Source of the DNA: CAWIHK01 sp963835935
Lineage (GTDB): Bacteria; Bacteroidota; Ignavibacteria; UBA10030; CAVZMI01
DNA length: 64,000 nucleotides
Direction: 5' to 3'
Assembly: GCA_963835935.1 (NCBI GenBank)
Contig: CAWIHK010000001.1
Span: forward strand, 558,001 to 622,000
A model generated the notes under the pieces. It searched no databases and was not told the DNA's origin. It worked only from the letters and a program-made list of their open reading frames with translations. The position numbers and the translations under genes are program-made. Shown one piece after another: positions 57,229 through 64,000 of the stretch. Each line of letters begins with the position of its first letter. Position 1 is the stretch's first letter.

Positions 57229-58611
57229 ATGTTGAGCACAATCTTCATCAAAAAAGAAACGATAGTAAAAGAAAATAAAAGGGTAGTATCTCCGACACAT
57301 GTTTCACCGAGCGATGTCCATGCAATCTTGAGCCGCTTTATGCTGGCCGACGGATTCGAGCTTGTGGTCGATTTGAAACGAAGTCATGGCTGCATAATCT
57401 ACGACTCACGAAACAACAAGGAGTTTCTCGATTTCTTTTCCTTCTTCGCTTCATCAGCTCTCGGCATGAATCATCCCAAATTGAACACACCGGAATTCAG
57501 AGAGAAACTTGGTTACGTCGCCGTGAATAAACCGACGTTGTCCGATGTCTATACTGTCGAGATGGCTGAATTCGTTTCTGTCTTCAGCCGTATTGCGATG
57601 CCTTCGTATCTGCCCCATTTATTTTTTATCGATAGCGGCACACTTGCAAACGAAAATGCATTGAAGACGGCATTCGACTGGAAAGTCCGGAAGAATTTTA
57701 AAAAAGGATACACCACCGAACGGGGCCAGCAGGTAATTCATTTCAAGAATGCGTTTCATGGAAGGTCGGGCTACACACTTTCGCTTACGAATACCGATCC
57801 GATAAAGACGAATTATTTTCCGAAATTCAAATGGCCGCGCATAAACAATCCGGCCATTCGCTTTCCATTGAATCAACGGAACTTGAACGATGTGATAAAT
57901 GCTGAACAGATTGCGCTCAGCGAGATCAAAGAAGCCATCATCAACAATCCTGACGACATAGCCGCTTTGATCGTCGAACCGATTCAGGCCGAGGGAGGCG
58001 ATCATCATTTTAGAAAAGAATTTTTCATCGAACTGCGCCGCATCTGCGACGAGAACGATATCATATTCATCATCGATGAAGTGCAAACCGGCATCGGACT
58101 CACCGGCAAGATGTGGTCGCATGAACATTTTGTAAAACCTGATATGATGAGCTTCGGGAAGAAAACGCAGGTATGCGGTTTTATGTGCGGCACACGTGTC
58201 GATGAAGTGAAGGAAAATGTTTTCAAAAAATCGAACCGGCTTAATTCCACTTTCGGCGGCAACCTGGTGGACATGGTTCGATTCACAAGAATATTGGAAA
58301 TTATTGAAGAAGAAAATCTTGTAGAGAATGCAAGAGTTGTAGGAGAATACCTGCTTTCGAATTTACTCGAACTTGAGAACGAATTCGAGAGAATTATAAA
58401 TAATGTCCGCGGCCTCGGATTGATGTGTGCGATGGATTTTGATTCTCCCGAAAGCCGCGATATTTTCCGGCGGTTGACATACGATCGTGGTTTGATCATT
58501 ATGGGATGCGGAGAGCGAACGATTCGTTTTCGTCCGCCGCTTATTCTTTCTCAGGAAGAAGTCGATCAAGGCATAAAAATTATTCGCGATGTTTTGATGA
58601 AGATGAAATAA
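57229..58611 (+). CDS. lat: L-lysine 6-transaminase
   Basis: 460 residues from the ATG at 57229, with AAAGGAGG 5 bases before it; a reading from 57166 is longer but has no such site. Class III PLP aminotransferase that removes the epsilon-amino group of lysine to give 2-aminoadipate semialdehyde. LAT-like features: SPSDVHAILSRFMLADGFELVVDLKRSHGCIIYD, SFFASSALGMNHPKL, SGTLANENALKTAFDWK, NAFHGRSGYTLSLTNTDP, FIIDEVQTGIGLTGKMW, cofactor Lys in SFGKKTQVCG and NRLNSTFGGNLVDMVR. Predicted use is lysine catabolism or piperideine/aminoadipate formation. Confidence 0.9.
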   Translation: MLSTIFIKKETIVKENKRVVSPTHVSPSDVHAILSRFMLADGFELVVDLKRSHGCIIYDSRNNKEFLDFFSFFASSALGMNHPKLNTPEFREKLGYVAVNKPTLSDVYTVEMAEFVSVFSRIAMPSYLPHLFFIDSGTLANENALKTAFDWKVRKNFKKGYTTERGQQVIHFKNAFHGRSGYTLSLTNTDPIKTNYFPKFKWPRINNPAIRFPLNQRNLNDVINAEQIALSEIKEAIINNPDDIAALIVEPIQAEGGDHHFRKEFFIELRRICDENDIIFIIDEVQTGIGLTGKMWSHEHFVKPDMMSFGKKTQVCGFMCGTRVDEVKENVFKKSNRLNSTFGGNLVDMVRFTRILEIIEEENLVENARVVGEYLLSNLLELENEFERIINNVRGLGLMCAMDFDSPESRDIFRRLTYDRGLIIMGCGERTIRFRPPLILSQEEVDQGIKIIRDVLMKMK

Positions 58612-58671
58612 AGAAATCGCTTCTTTGAATCCGATTGGATATAGAAAATGAAAACTATTGAAAAGATTGAT

Positions 58672-58697
58672 TTAAGATATTTTAGTAATTATCTTAA
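58672..58697. promoter_or_regulatory. 8-10-8 inverted repeat before hicBA
   Basis: TTAAGATA (58672-58679) and TATCTTAA (58690-58697) around a 10-base spacer, 26 bases before the hicB start. It fits an operator of the toxin-antitoxin module. Confidence 0.5.
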
Positions 58698-58722
58698 GAC
58701 AAGGAAATTATGAAGGGACATA

Positions 58723-58944
58723 ATGGAACGCATTATAAAGGTTCATATAGAAAAATTACCAGAAGGACTATTCTTGGCCACATCGGATGATGTCGAAGGT
58801 CTTGTAGCACAAGGCCGCACCATTAACGAGACGTTGGAAATTGCTCGTGATGTGGCAAAGAAGATTCTCGAACTCCGTAATAATTTTTCGAATGGTAACG
58901 AAGTAACAATACCGTTTGATTATCCTATAGTTGTTGATATGTAA
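58723..58944 (+). CDS. hicB: HicB-family antitoxin
   Basis: 73 residues of the HicB-like fold (DUF1902 type): IIKVHIEKLPEGLFLATSDDVEGLVAQGRTINETLEIARDVAKKILEL. It lacks the C-terminal ribbon-helix-helix or HTH domain of longer HicB proteins, so DNA binding may need the HicA complex or another domain. An AAGGGA site precedes it. Its TAA shares the A with the ATG of hicA (TAATG). Antitoxin first, toxin second. Confidence 0.8.
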   Translation: MERIIKVHIEKLPEGLFLATSDDVEGLVAQGRTINETLEIARDVAKKILELRNNFSNGNEVTIPFDYPIVVDM

Positions 58945-59168
58945 TGGGGCGCTTGTCAGGTTTTACGTACCGGGATGTTGTCCGTAAATTAAATTTATTC
59001 GGGTTTTCATTCTATCGTTATGCTTCTGGCAGTCATGAGATTTGGTACAATGAAACAACTAAAAAAATAACAACTATACCACATCATACCGGAGATATAC
59101 CCGAGGGAACCTTACGTGCTATTTTAAAGCAGGCTGGAATAGCAGCTGATGATTTTTTAAGAGAATAA
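58944..59168 (+). CDS. hicA: HicA-family toxin (mRNA interferase)
   Basis: 74 residues, the double-stranded-RNA-binding-like HicA/YcfA fold. Key parts: TYRDVVRKLNLFGFSFYRYASGSHEIWYN with the catalytic His in GSHEIW (about 30), TIPHHTGDIPEGTLRAILKQAGI. Coupled to hicB by a one-base overlap. Looks complete. Confidence 0.85.
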   Translation: MGRLSGFTYRDVVRKLNLFGFSFYRYASGSHEIWYNETTKKITTIPHHTGDIPEGTLRAILKQAGIAADDFLRE

Positions 59169-59229
59169 TTGATAACTCTCTTTTCTTGCCTTCCATCGTA
59201 TCTTTAGCTAAATTTGTCTTTAGAAAAAT

Positions 59230-60147
59230 ATGAACGACATAATTCTTCGAACACATAATCTCAGTAAACGATATAAAACCCGATGGGCTGTCTCCGATTT
59301 GGATCTTGAAATCCATCGCGGTGATATTTTCGGATTTCTCGGGCCGAACGGTGCAGGGAAAAGTACAACCATCCGAATGCTGCTCTCGCTTTTGCAGCCA
59401 ACCAACGGTGATGTAGAACTCTTCGGGTATTCTCTGAAGGACAACAGAAAAAAAGCTCTCGCAAGCGTGGGCGGTTTGGTCGAACGCGCCGATTTTTATT
59501 TATATCTCTCGGCATATAGAAATTTGGAAATTATCGGTTCGCTGGTCGGCGGAATTCCTAAAAAGAAAATTCTCGACACGCTAGAACTTGTCGGCCTCGG
59601 CGAACGTGCGTACGATCGCGTGAAAACATTTTCGCATGGAATGAAACAGCGGCTCGGTATAGCACAAGCATTGCTTTCGGATCCTGAACTCGTCATACTC
59701 GACGAACCGACAACCGGACTCGATCCGCAAGGTATGAAAGAGGTTCGTGATTTGATTCTGCATCTCAAGCACGACCGTCAGATCACCGTGTTCCTTTCTT
59801 CACATCTGCTTCATGAAGTCGAGATGGTTGCGACACGCATGGCGATCATCAACAAAGGGAAGTTGGTCGCGCAGGGTAATGTTAGTGATTTGATTACTAA
59901 TGACGGCTTCAAAGTCCGGCTTTCGTTGTCACGGCCTAAAGGTGCAATCAATTATTTGAAGCGACAGTCATGGATACAAAAAGTGATGGCTATTGATTCA
60001 GGCATTGAAGTCTTGATGAAGCCGGATGATGTTCCGTTGATGATTAAATCTCTTGTTCGACAGAAGTACGAAATTTATTCCGTCGTTCCGCGCCGGTCGC
60101 TGGAAGAATTCTTTTTATCGATCACAGAAAATTCCGGTGGGTTATAA
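59230..60147 (+). CDS. ABC transporter ATP-binding protein
   Basis: 305 residues. Walker A GPNGAGKST (about 38-46), Q-loop region in LLSLLQPTNG, ABC signature FSHGMKQRLGIA, Walker B LVILDEPTTGLDP (about 155-167), H-loop FLSSHLLHEVE. The C-terminal 80 residues are a regulatory extension of the type found in gliding/nos-type and antibiotic-resistance exporters (drrA-like). It forms an ABC-2 transporter with the next gene, six bases downstream. Substrate unknown. Confidence 0.95.
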   Translation: MNDIILRTHNLSKRYKTRWAVSDLDLEIHRGDIFGFLGPNGAGKSTTIRMLLSLLQPTNGDVELFGYSLKDNRKKALASVGGLVERADFYLYLSAYRNLEIIGSLVGGIPKKKILDTLELVGLGERAYDRVKTFSHGMKQRLGIAQALLSDPELVILDEPTTGLDPQGMKEVRDLILHLKHDRQITVFLSSHLLHEVEMVATRMAIINKGKLVAQGNVSDLITNDGFKVRLSLSRPKGAINYLKRQSWIQKVMAIDSGIEVLMKPDDVPLMIKSLVRQKYEIYSVVPRRSLEEFFLSITENSGGL

Positions 60148-60152
60148 CGATT

Positions 60153-60989
60153 ATGATTCGCATTCTTAAAAACGAGCTTATTAAAACTTTTTGCAAGTGG
60201 CGAACCTACATCGGATTCATCGCCATCGCAATCCTCATTCCTTTGATCTTAATCGCATTAAAGCTGGAAGGAGGCGGTTTAATTCACCGGAGCATGGAAT
60301 CGATCACGCGCGATTTTTATATGTCGGGAAATCTTTTTAACACATGGTTTCTTACACATTTGATTTTAAATAGTCTCTGGATTCATATTCCGTTTCTGAT
60401 AAGCCTTGTCGCCGGCGATATTCTTGCAGGTGAAGCAACCTCCGGCACATTTAGAATCATGCTGATTCGTCCGACATCGCGAACGATTATATTCAACGTC
60501 AAATTAATCACGTCGTTATTCTACACATCAACACTCGTTTCGTTTTTATTGCTGTTGAGTTTAGGACTTGGATATTGGCTGTTCGGTTCCGGAGATCTCC
60601 TCATCCTTCAATCGGGAATATTGGTCCTGCCGGAACATGAAATGATCTGGCGATTCGGCAGTGTGGTGATTCTGGCGATGATTTCAATGTGGACAGTCTC
60701 AGCGCTGTCGCTCCTTTTTTCCTCACTCGTTGAAAACGCAATCGGCCCGATTGTCGGCACGATGGCTGTTATCATCACATTTCTGGTGATGTCGAATCTT
60801 CAGATCGATTTTTTCCAATCGCTGAAACCGTATCTCTTCACGACATACATAAATGTGTGGACGAAAATTTTTGAAGATCCCGTGCCGTGGAGTTCAATTG
60901 TTGAATCATCCGCCGCCTTGTTAGGTTTTTCAGGATTGTTCGTCTTCATCGCGTGGTGGATTTTTATTCGGAAGGATATTACCTCATGA
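60153..60989 (+). CDS. ABC-2 type transporter permease
   Basis: 278 residues with about six membrane helices: TYIGFIAIAILIPLILIALKL, IHIPFLISLVAGDILAGEATSGTFRIMLIRP (the ABC-2 coupling-helix phrase EATSGTFRxxLxRP), STLVSFLLLLSLGLGYWLFG, ILAMISMWTVSALSLLFSSLVEN, GPIVGTMAVIITFLVM, LLGFSGLFVFIAWWIF. Pairs with the ATPase just upstream. The stop overlaps the start of the LolA-like gene as ATGA. Confidence 0.93.
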   Translation: MIRILKNELIKTFCKWRTYIGFIAIAILIPLILIALKLEGGGLIHRSMESITRDFYMSGNLFNTWFLTHLILNSLWIHIPFLISLVAGDILAGEATSGTFRIMLIRPTSRTIIFNVKLITSLFYTSTLVSFLLLLSLGLGYWLFGSGDLLILQSGILVLPEHEMIWRFGSVVILAMISMWTVSALSLLFSSLVENAIGPIVGTMAVIITFLVMSNLQIDFFQSLKPYLFTTYINVWTKIFEDPVPWSSIVESSAALLGFSGLFVFIAWWIFIRKDITS

Positions 60990-61690
60990 TCGAGTTGAAA
61001 AACATAAGAAGAATTATCTGCTTGTCTATTATAATATTTCCGGTATTACATGCCCAACAGAGTGCCGATGATATTCTCGCGAAACTCGATGATTGTTATA
61101 AAAATCTGAATGACTACACAGTTTCCATGAAAGCAAAAGTTGATCTGGAAAATATGCGCGTTCCGGAAATGCAGGGGAAAGTTTATTTTAAACGTCCCGA
61201 CAAAATACATTTTGAATCGACCGGGTTTGCTATGCTTCCAAAAGAAGGTGTATTCAACCCGCTTCAATTCACAAAGGATAAGACCGGAAAAATTCTCGGA
61301 CAGGATACTATTGAAAACATCGTTGTGTTAAAAATGTTGCTGGAACCGAAGGAAAAAAAGAAAGGCTCGCGCGTAGCTACAATTTATGTCGATACTGCGC
61401 GATGGATTGTTCTCAGGGCTGAATTACAGCCATATCAATCTAGAAATATTCGCGTCGATTTTTCGTATGCGAAAGTTGCCGATTGGTGGATGCCGGTGCA
61501 TATCGAGGTCGTACTCGATGTTAAATCATCTGATGATACTTCTCAACCCGACTTGCCCATAAGCCACCCCGGCATGCCGCGAATGAGTGCACCCCGCAAA
61601 GGCAAAGTGACAATAGATTATTCGGATTATAAAGTGAACCAGGGTATTCCTGACGAAATATTTGTGAAGGATAAGCAGACGACGAAATAG
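60986..61690 (+). CDS. LolA-like outer-membrane lipoprotein-sorting family protein
   Basis: 234 residues from the ATG at 60986, which overlaps the permease stop as ATGA; a longer reading would start inside the permease. Signal peptide (NIRRIICLSIIIFPVLHAQQ). The body matches the LolA/LolB-like half-barrel seen in outer-membrane lipoprotein carriers: DDILAKLDDCYKNLNDYTVSMKAKVDL, GKVYFKRPDKIHFES, FSYAKVADWWMPVHIEV, VTIDYSDYKVNQGIPDEIF. Co-transcribed with an ABC-2 transporter, so a shared role in moving a lipid or lipoprotein is plausible. Confidence 0.75.
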   Translation: MIELKNIRRIICLSIIIFPVLHAQQSADDILAKLDDCYKNLNDYTVSMKAKVDLENMRVPEMQGKVYFKRPDKIHFESTGFAMLPKEGVFNPLQFTKDKTGKILGQDTIENIVVLKMLLEPKEKKKGSRVATIYVDTARWIVLRAELQPYQSRNIRVDFSYAKVADWWMPVHIEVVLDVKSSDDTSQPDLPISHPGMPRMSAPRKGKVTIDYSDYKVNQGIPDEIFVKDKQTTK

Positions 61691-61874
61691 ATATTGACTC
61701 TTGCTATAAAATCTCTTAATATTTTCATATATGTAATACTTGCCGATGTGTTTTTTATAGAGCTTTCTATTATTGTAATGTTTGTAGTATCAGATGGAAC
61801 GACATTATTAATAGTTATCTGGTATTTTCTGATAATGCATAATCACATTAGGAAGAATCAATAGGGAGAAATAA

Positions 61875-62189
61875 ATGCACAACTCAAAACTCTTCATTGC
61901 AATTGCAGTTTGTCTCGCACTGTCTTTACTACTCTCTTGCTCTAAGAAGAACACGATAGTAGGCAAGTGGCAGTGGAAAAACGGTGAAACTTCATATTAC
62001 CTGGAAAATGGAACCGTAATTTCATCGGCAGGCTGGAATGGAAGTTGGGAGATCAAAGATAGCATTCTGACCATAAAGACAGAGTCAAGGCAAATTATGA
62101 TTTATCAGGTTCAGGAATTGTCCAGTGACAAAATCGTATTGAAGGATCTTACTCATTGCAATATATTTATCGGCAACCATATCGAGTAG
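61875..62189 (+). CDS. Small lipocalin-like lipoprotein
   Basis: 104 residues. Lipoprotein signal: LFIAIAVCLALSLLLSCSK with Cys at about 22. Mature part IVGKWQWKNGETSYYLENGTVISSAGWNGSWEIKDSILTIK is the short G-x-W beta-strand pattern of lipocalin-like (DUF4923/DUF5640-like) domains. A GGGAGAA site precedes the ATG. Function unknown. Confidence 0.7.
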   Translation: MHNSKLFIAIAVCLALSLLLSCSKKNTIVGKWQWKNGETSYYLENGTVISSAGWNGSWEIKDSILTIKTESRQIMIYQVQELSSDKIVLKDLTHCNIFIGNHIE

Positions 62190-62263
62190 TATCTCAAATA
62201 TCCGTCGTGGATAGAAATTGTGTTTATTGGTAACTTACAGCAAATACCAGCAAATCAGATATT

Positions 62264-62398
62264 GTGTTGAGAGTCAAAGATCTTGAAGAATTATTGGAAG
62301 ACTTGAATGATATGGCAATTGTTGCAGAACGGAGAGATAAAGCGACAATTTCCCCAAAGAATTTGGTAAAAAACTTGAAACAAAATGGCATCTTATAA
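62264..62398 (+). pseudogene. Antitoxin gene remnant of a RelBE-like module
   Basis: Reading from a GTG at 62264, in frame with codons back to 62234: SDIVLRVKDLEELLEDLNDMAIVAERRDKATISPKNLVKNLKQNGIL, about 44 to 55 residues. It ends 14 bases inside the toxin remnant. The C-terminal toxin-binding part is clear; a proper start and N-terminal domain are missing, so I treat it as decayed. Confidence 0.5.
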
Positions 62399-62504
62399 AA
62401 TCTTCTGGAAGAAATCTGCAATTAAAGAATCAACTGCTTTAGATTTTACTAATCGAATTAGAACTGGAGATTATAGAGCCAATTATAATATTTTCTTGAT
62501 TTAA
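62385..62504 (+). pseudogene. RelE/ParE-family toxin remnant with internal deletion
   Basis: MASYKIFWKKSAIKEST is the start and NRIRTGDYRANYNIF is the end of a RelE-type toxin, where the usual protein has about 85 to 90 residues; only 39 remain. The middle (helices and early strands, about 45 residues) is gone. Overlaps the antitoxin remnant by 14 bases as in an ancestral operon. Confidence 0.6.
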
Positions 62505-62529
62505 GTAATCCAATGGATTATATTCATAT

Positions 62530-62814
62530 ATGTTAATTACAATTATTGAATTGCCTGAATATATAAAGAGAGCAGAAAAAATATTACTGGATTGGGAAAG
62601 AGATGAATTACTTTATTATTTGTCGTCTAATCCTAAAGCTGGAACTTTGATGCAAGGAACCGGAGGAATAAGAAAGTTAAGGTGGGCTTCAAAAGGTAAA
62701 GGTAAAAGTGGTGGTTCAAGAGTAATATATTTTTTCTATAACGAGACTATCCCTTTATTCATCTTAACAATATTCGGAAAAAATGAAAAGAGTAATTTAA
62801 GTAAAGCTGATTGA
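62530..62814 (+). CDS. RelE/HigB-type toxin, probably truncated by a nonsense codon
   Basis: 94 residues of the RelE family that pairs with HTH antitoxins: GIRKLRWASKGKGKSGGSRVIYFFYNETIPLFILTIFGKNEKSNLSKAD. It then meets TGA at 62812-62814. The same frame continues NELTKLVKGLKRSYKR to a TAA at 62863-62865, just 3 bases before the antitoxin ATG, exactly the C-terminal helix the family normally has. A CGA to TGA change would explain the stop (usual text is ERNEL). About 16 to 17 residues are lost, so activity may be reduced. Confidence 0.75.
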   Translation: MLITIIELPEYIKRAEKILLDWERDELLYYLSSNPKAGTLMQGTGGIRKLRWASKGKGKSGGSRVIYFFYNETIPLFILTIFGKNEKSNLSKAD

Positions 62815-62868
62815 AACGAATTAACAAAATTAGTAAAAGGACTAAAAAGAAGTTATAAGAGGTAAAAA

Positions 62869-63156
62869 ATGAGTAAAGCATTTAAAAGTATAAGTAAAGG
62901 ATTGAAGGAAGCGATAGAATATTCAAAAGGAAATACAAAAGCAGTCAGAGAATTCAAGCCAAAACATATTGATGTGAAAAAGTTGAGAGAAAAAATTGGA
63001 ATGAGTCAGCCAAAATTTGCAACATCTTTTGGAATTAGTCTTGGAACGTTACGTCATTGGGAGCGAGGAGATAGGTATCCACAGGGGCCAGCTTTGGTGT
63101 TGTTAAATTTATTATCAAAAGATCCAAATACTGTATTAGAAGTTTTATATAAATAA
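62869..63156 (+). CDS. HTH-type antitoxin (HigA-like, XRE family)
   Basis: 95 residues. N-terminal linker, then an XRE helix-turn-helix: DVKKLREKIGMSQPKFATSFGISLGTLRHWERGDRYPQGPALVLLNLL (about 43-90). It matches the C-terminal-HTH antitoxins that follow RelE/HigB toxins such as the gene just upstream. It may repress the module and neutralise the toxin. Intact. Confidence 0.88.
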   Translation: MSKAFKSISKGLKEAIEYSKGNTKAVREFKPKHIDVKKLREKIGMSQPKFATSFGISLGTLRHWERGDRYPQGPALVLLNLLSKDPNTVLEVLYK

Positions 63157-63267
63157 GGAGCAGAGCCTAACAAAGAACAAACAAGAACGTATGTGTTAGG
63201 GATTGTTTGTCTATCAGCTTTTGGCGTAGAGGGCAAATAATAGGTAGCCACAAATAGAAATTATATA

Positions 63268-63723
63268 ATGATAACTGGTCAAGAATCTTTTCCCGTATGT
63301 CTGGATTATAAGTTGTCACGAAAGTATGCAATGTTTTTTATCGATATGACAAATGATATTCTTCAATCCAGACCAGGCGATGACGCCGGGGTCGATTTTT
63401 TTATTCAAAACAACGAAACTCTTCAGTCAAGATTCAATACACTGCAATCTGAATTTACGAGATTTATAGCCCTCGTGAAAGAATCGCCACATATCAATCT
63501 GGGAATGAAAGAAAAAATATATTCTATCAATTTAAGAGCAAGAGGAAATCCGCGCGTCAATTTATTGCAAAGAATTTCTCTTCTATTTTTTGGTTCCAGA
63601 TTTAATAGACGAAGTGAAGCAGAATTTGTTGATGTTAAAAGTGCGATTCGTTCAGATGTTCTAACTGAATTTAAAGATAGAATGATGGAGATAGCTGTAG
63701 AAATAAATCTGAAATATTCATAA
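63268..63723 (+). CDS. Unrecognised 151-residue protein
   Basis: Mostly helical: YAMFFIDMTNDILQ, NETLQSRFNTLQSEFTRFIALVKES, NPRVNLLQRISLLFFGSRFN, SEAEFVDVKSAIRSDVLTEFKDRMMEIAVEINLKYS. No signal peptide, membrane helix or known motif. It lies downstream of the toxin-antitoxin genes with no ribosome-binding site I can defend, and is AT-rich like its neighbours, so acquisition with the module is possible but not shown. Confidence 0.5.
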   Translation: MITGQESFPVCLDYKLSRKYAMFFIDMTNDILQSRPGDDAGVDFFIQNNETLQSRFNTLQSEFTRFIALVKESPHINLGMKEKIYSINLRARGNPRVNLLQRISLLFFGSRFNRRSEAEFVDVKSAIRSDVLTEFKDRMMEIAVEINLKYS

Positions 63724-63794
63724 AGCATTCAAGGTTGAACAGGCATCCATTAGACAGGATCTTTCGAATTTCAATTTAGACATTTGATTTGGTA

Positions 63795-64000
63795 ATGAAT
63801 AACTCCAAACATGAGATACATTGGATAATATTCGATTTAGGCGGAATCATCATACCGGAAAGCGGTGAGCTGATAAACAATGAAATGTCTGCATCTCTGA
63901 ATATTTCTTCCCGCCATTTGTCAGGCTTTACCAGCTCATACAAACGAGAAATGACCATCGGGAGGATTAGTCTGCTTGAAATGTATACTGAATTAATCCG
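63795..64000 (+). CDS. HAD-superfamily hydrolase, N-terminal fragment
   Basis: Runs off the right edge. From the ATG at 63795 the frame stays open: EIHWIIFDLGGIIIPESGELINNEM...SYKREMTIGRISLLEMYTELIR. The FDLGGIIIP opening is the first HAD motif with Gly where the DxD motif has its second Asp, as in the DLGG variant of subfamily IA (YihX-type) phosphatases; helices of the cap follow. About 68 codons are visible. Confidence 0.75.
   Translation, partial: MNNSKHEIHWIIFDLGGIIIPESGELINNEMSASLNISSRHLSGFTSSYKREMTIGRISLLEMYTELI

Noticed and set aside
62812..62814. TGA as selenocysteine or recoded codon in the toxin
   Set aside because: No selenocysteine insertion element seen, and all other genes in the window end normally with TGA; a CGA to TGA mutation is simpler.

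Overview
The window looks like a chromosomal segment of an Ignavibacteria/Chlorobi-type member of the Bacteroidota-Chlorobiota (FCB) group. Evidence: an Hc1-type histone H1-like protein, a futalosine-route menaquinone gene (mqnA), proteins with lamin-tail and FlgD-like C-terminal domains, a DUF4900 pilus protein, and at one gene a promoter with the group's TAnnTTTG -7 element. The assignment comes from gene content and promoter style only; there is no rRNA in the window. Base composition is moderate to low GC and almost all genes are housekeeping.

Layout. 1-2128 (minus): 5' end of an FKBP-type prolyl isomerase, a SufT/DUF59 protein and two envelope proteins. 2429-5402 (minus): iron operon fur-feoA-feoB plus a small zinc-ribbon gene, behind a perfect 11-1-11 palindrome that is probably the Fur-family box. 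5514-8887 (plus): an SDR reductase, a frameshifted CPBP-like membrane protein, a histone H1-like protein and a secreted M24 aminopeptidase-like protein that has lost most metal ligands. 9030-9902: rpsU, a zinc-ribbon/Tudor-like regulator, and a CAT-anticodon tRNA. 10138-25403 (plus): a complete-looking, atypical type IV pilus/type II secretion-like locus: two paralogous short pilins, a strong hairpin, inner-membrane platform (PilC), extension ATPase (PilB), three minor pilin-like proteins, PilT, a PilM-PilN fusion, a PilO-PilP fusion, a short secretin, a frameshifted Ig-repeat lipoprotein and a receiver-domain protein.

25473-40187 (minus): almost the whole heme pathway from glutamyl-tRNA to heme (hemA, hemC, hemD, hemE, hemN, hemH, hemG, then hemB, hemL), with a CcsA/HemX-like membrane protein, a response-regulator gene inside the operon, and two TCA enzymes (class I fumarase, citrate synthase). 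The pathway mixes an oxygen-independent step (HemN) with an oxygen-type protoporphyrinogen oxidase (HemG/HemY type). 40533-46184 (plus): two unrecognised genes, an M20 peptidase, a PduO-type cobalamin adenosyltransferase, a YhiN-type flavoprotein and a small Asn-rich-headed protein, with large structured noncoding gaps. 46597-48795 (minus): a TonB-family protein with TPRs and a long charged helix. 49054-56794 (plus): a secreted lamin-tail protein, then the ffh-rpsP-khpA-rimM-trmD-rplS translation cluster, mqnA, dut and an rsmI-like gene. 57229-64000 (plus): lysine 6-aminotransferase, a hicBA module, an ABC transporter with a LolA-like protein, a lipoprotein, decayed and intact toxin-antitoxin genes, an unknown gene and the start of a HAD hydrolase.

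Most unusual: (1) the pilus locus, whose pilins start with only Met-Gly before the hydrophobic stretch and lack Glu5; (2) a family of structured intergenic repeats, two loci with four related hairpin units whose closing stems show compensatory changes, one locus bounded by 14-bp inverted repeats; (3) three gene-damage events readable from the sequence (CPBP frameshift, Ig-lipoprotein frameshift, toxin nonsense codon) plus a deleted RelE remnant; (4) an M24 pseudo-peptidase. All functions are inferred by reading motifs; no database search was possible.
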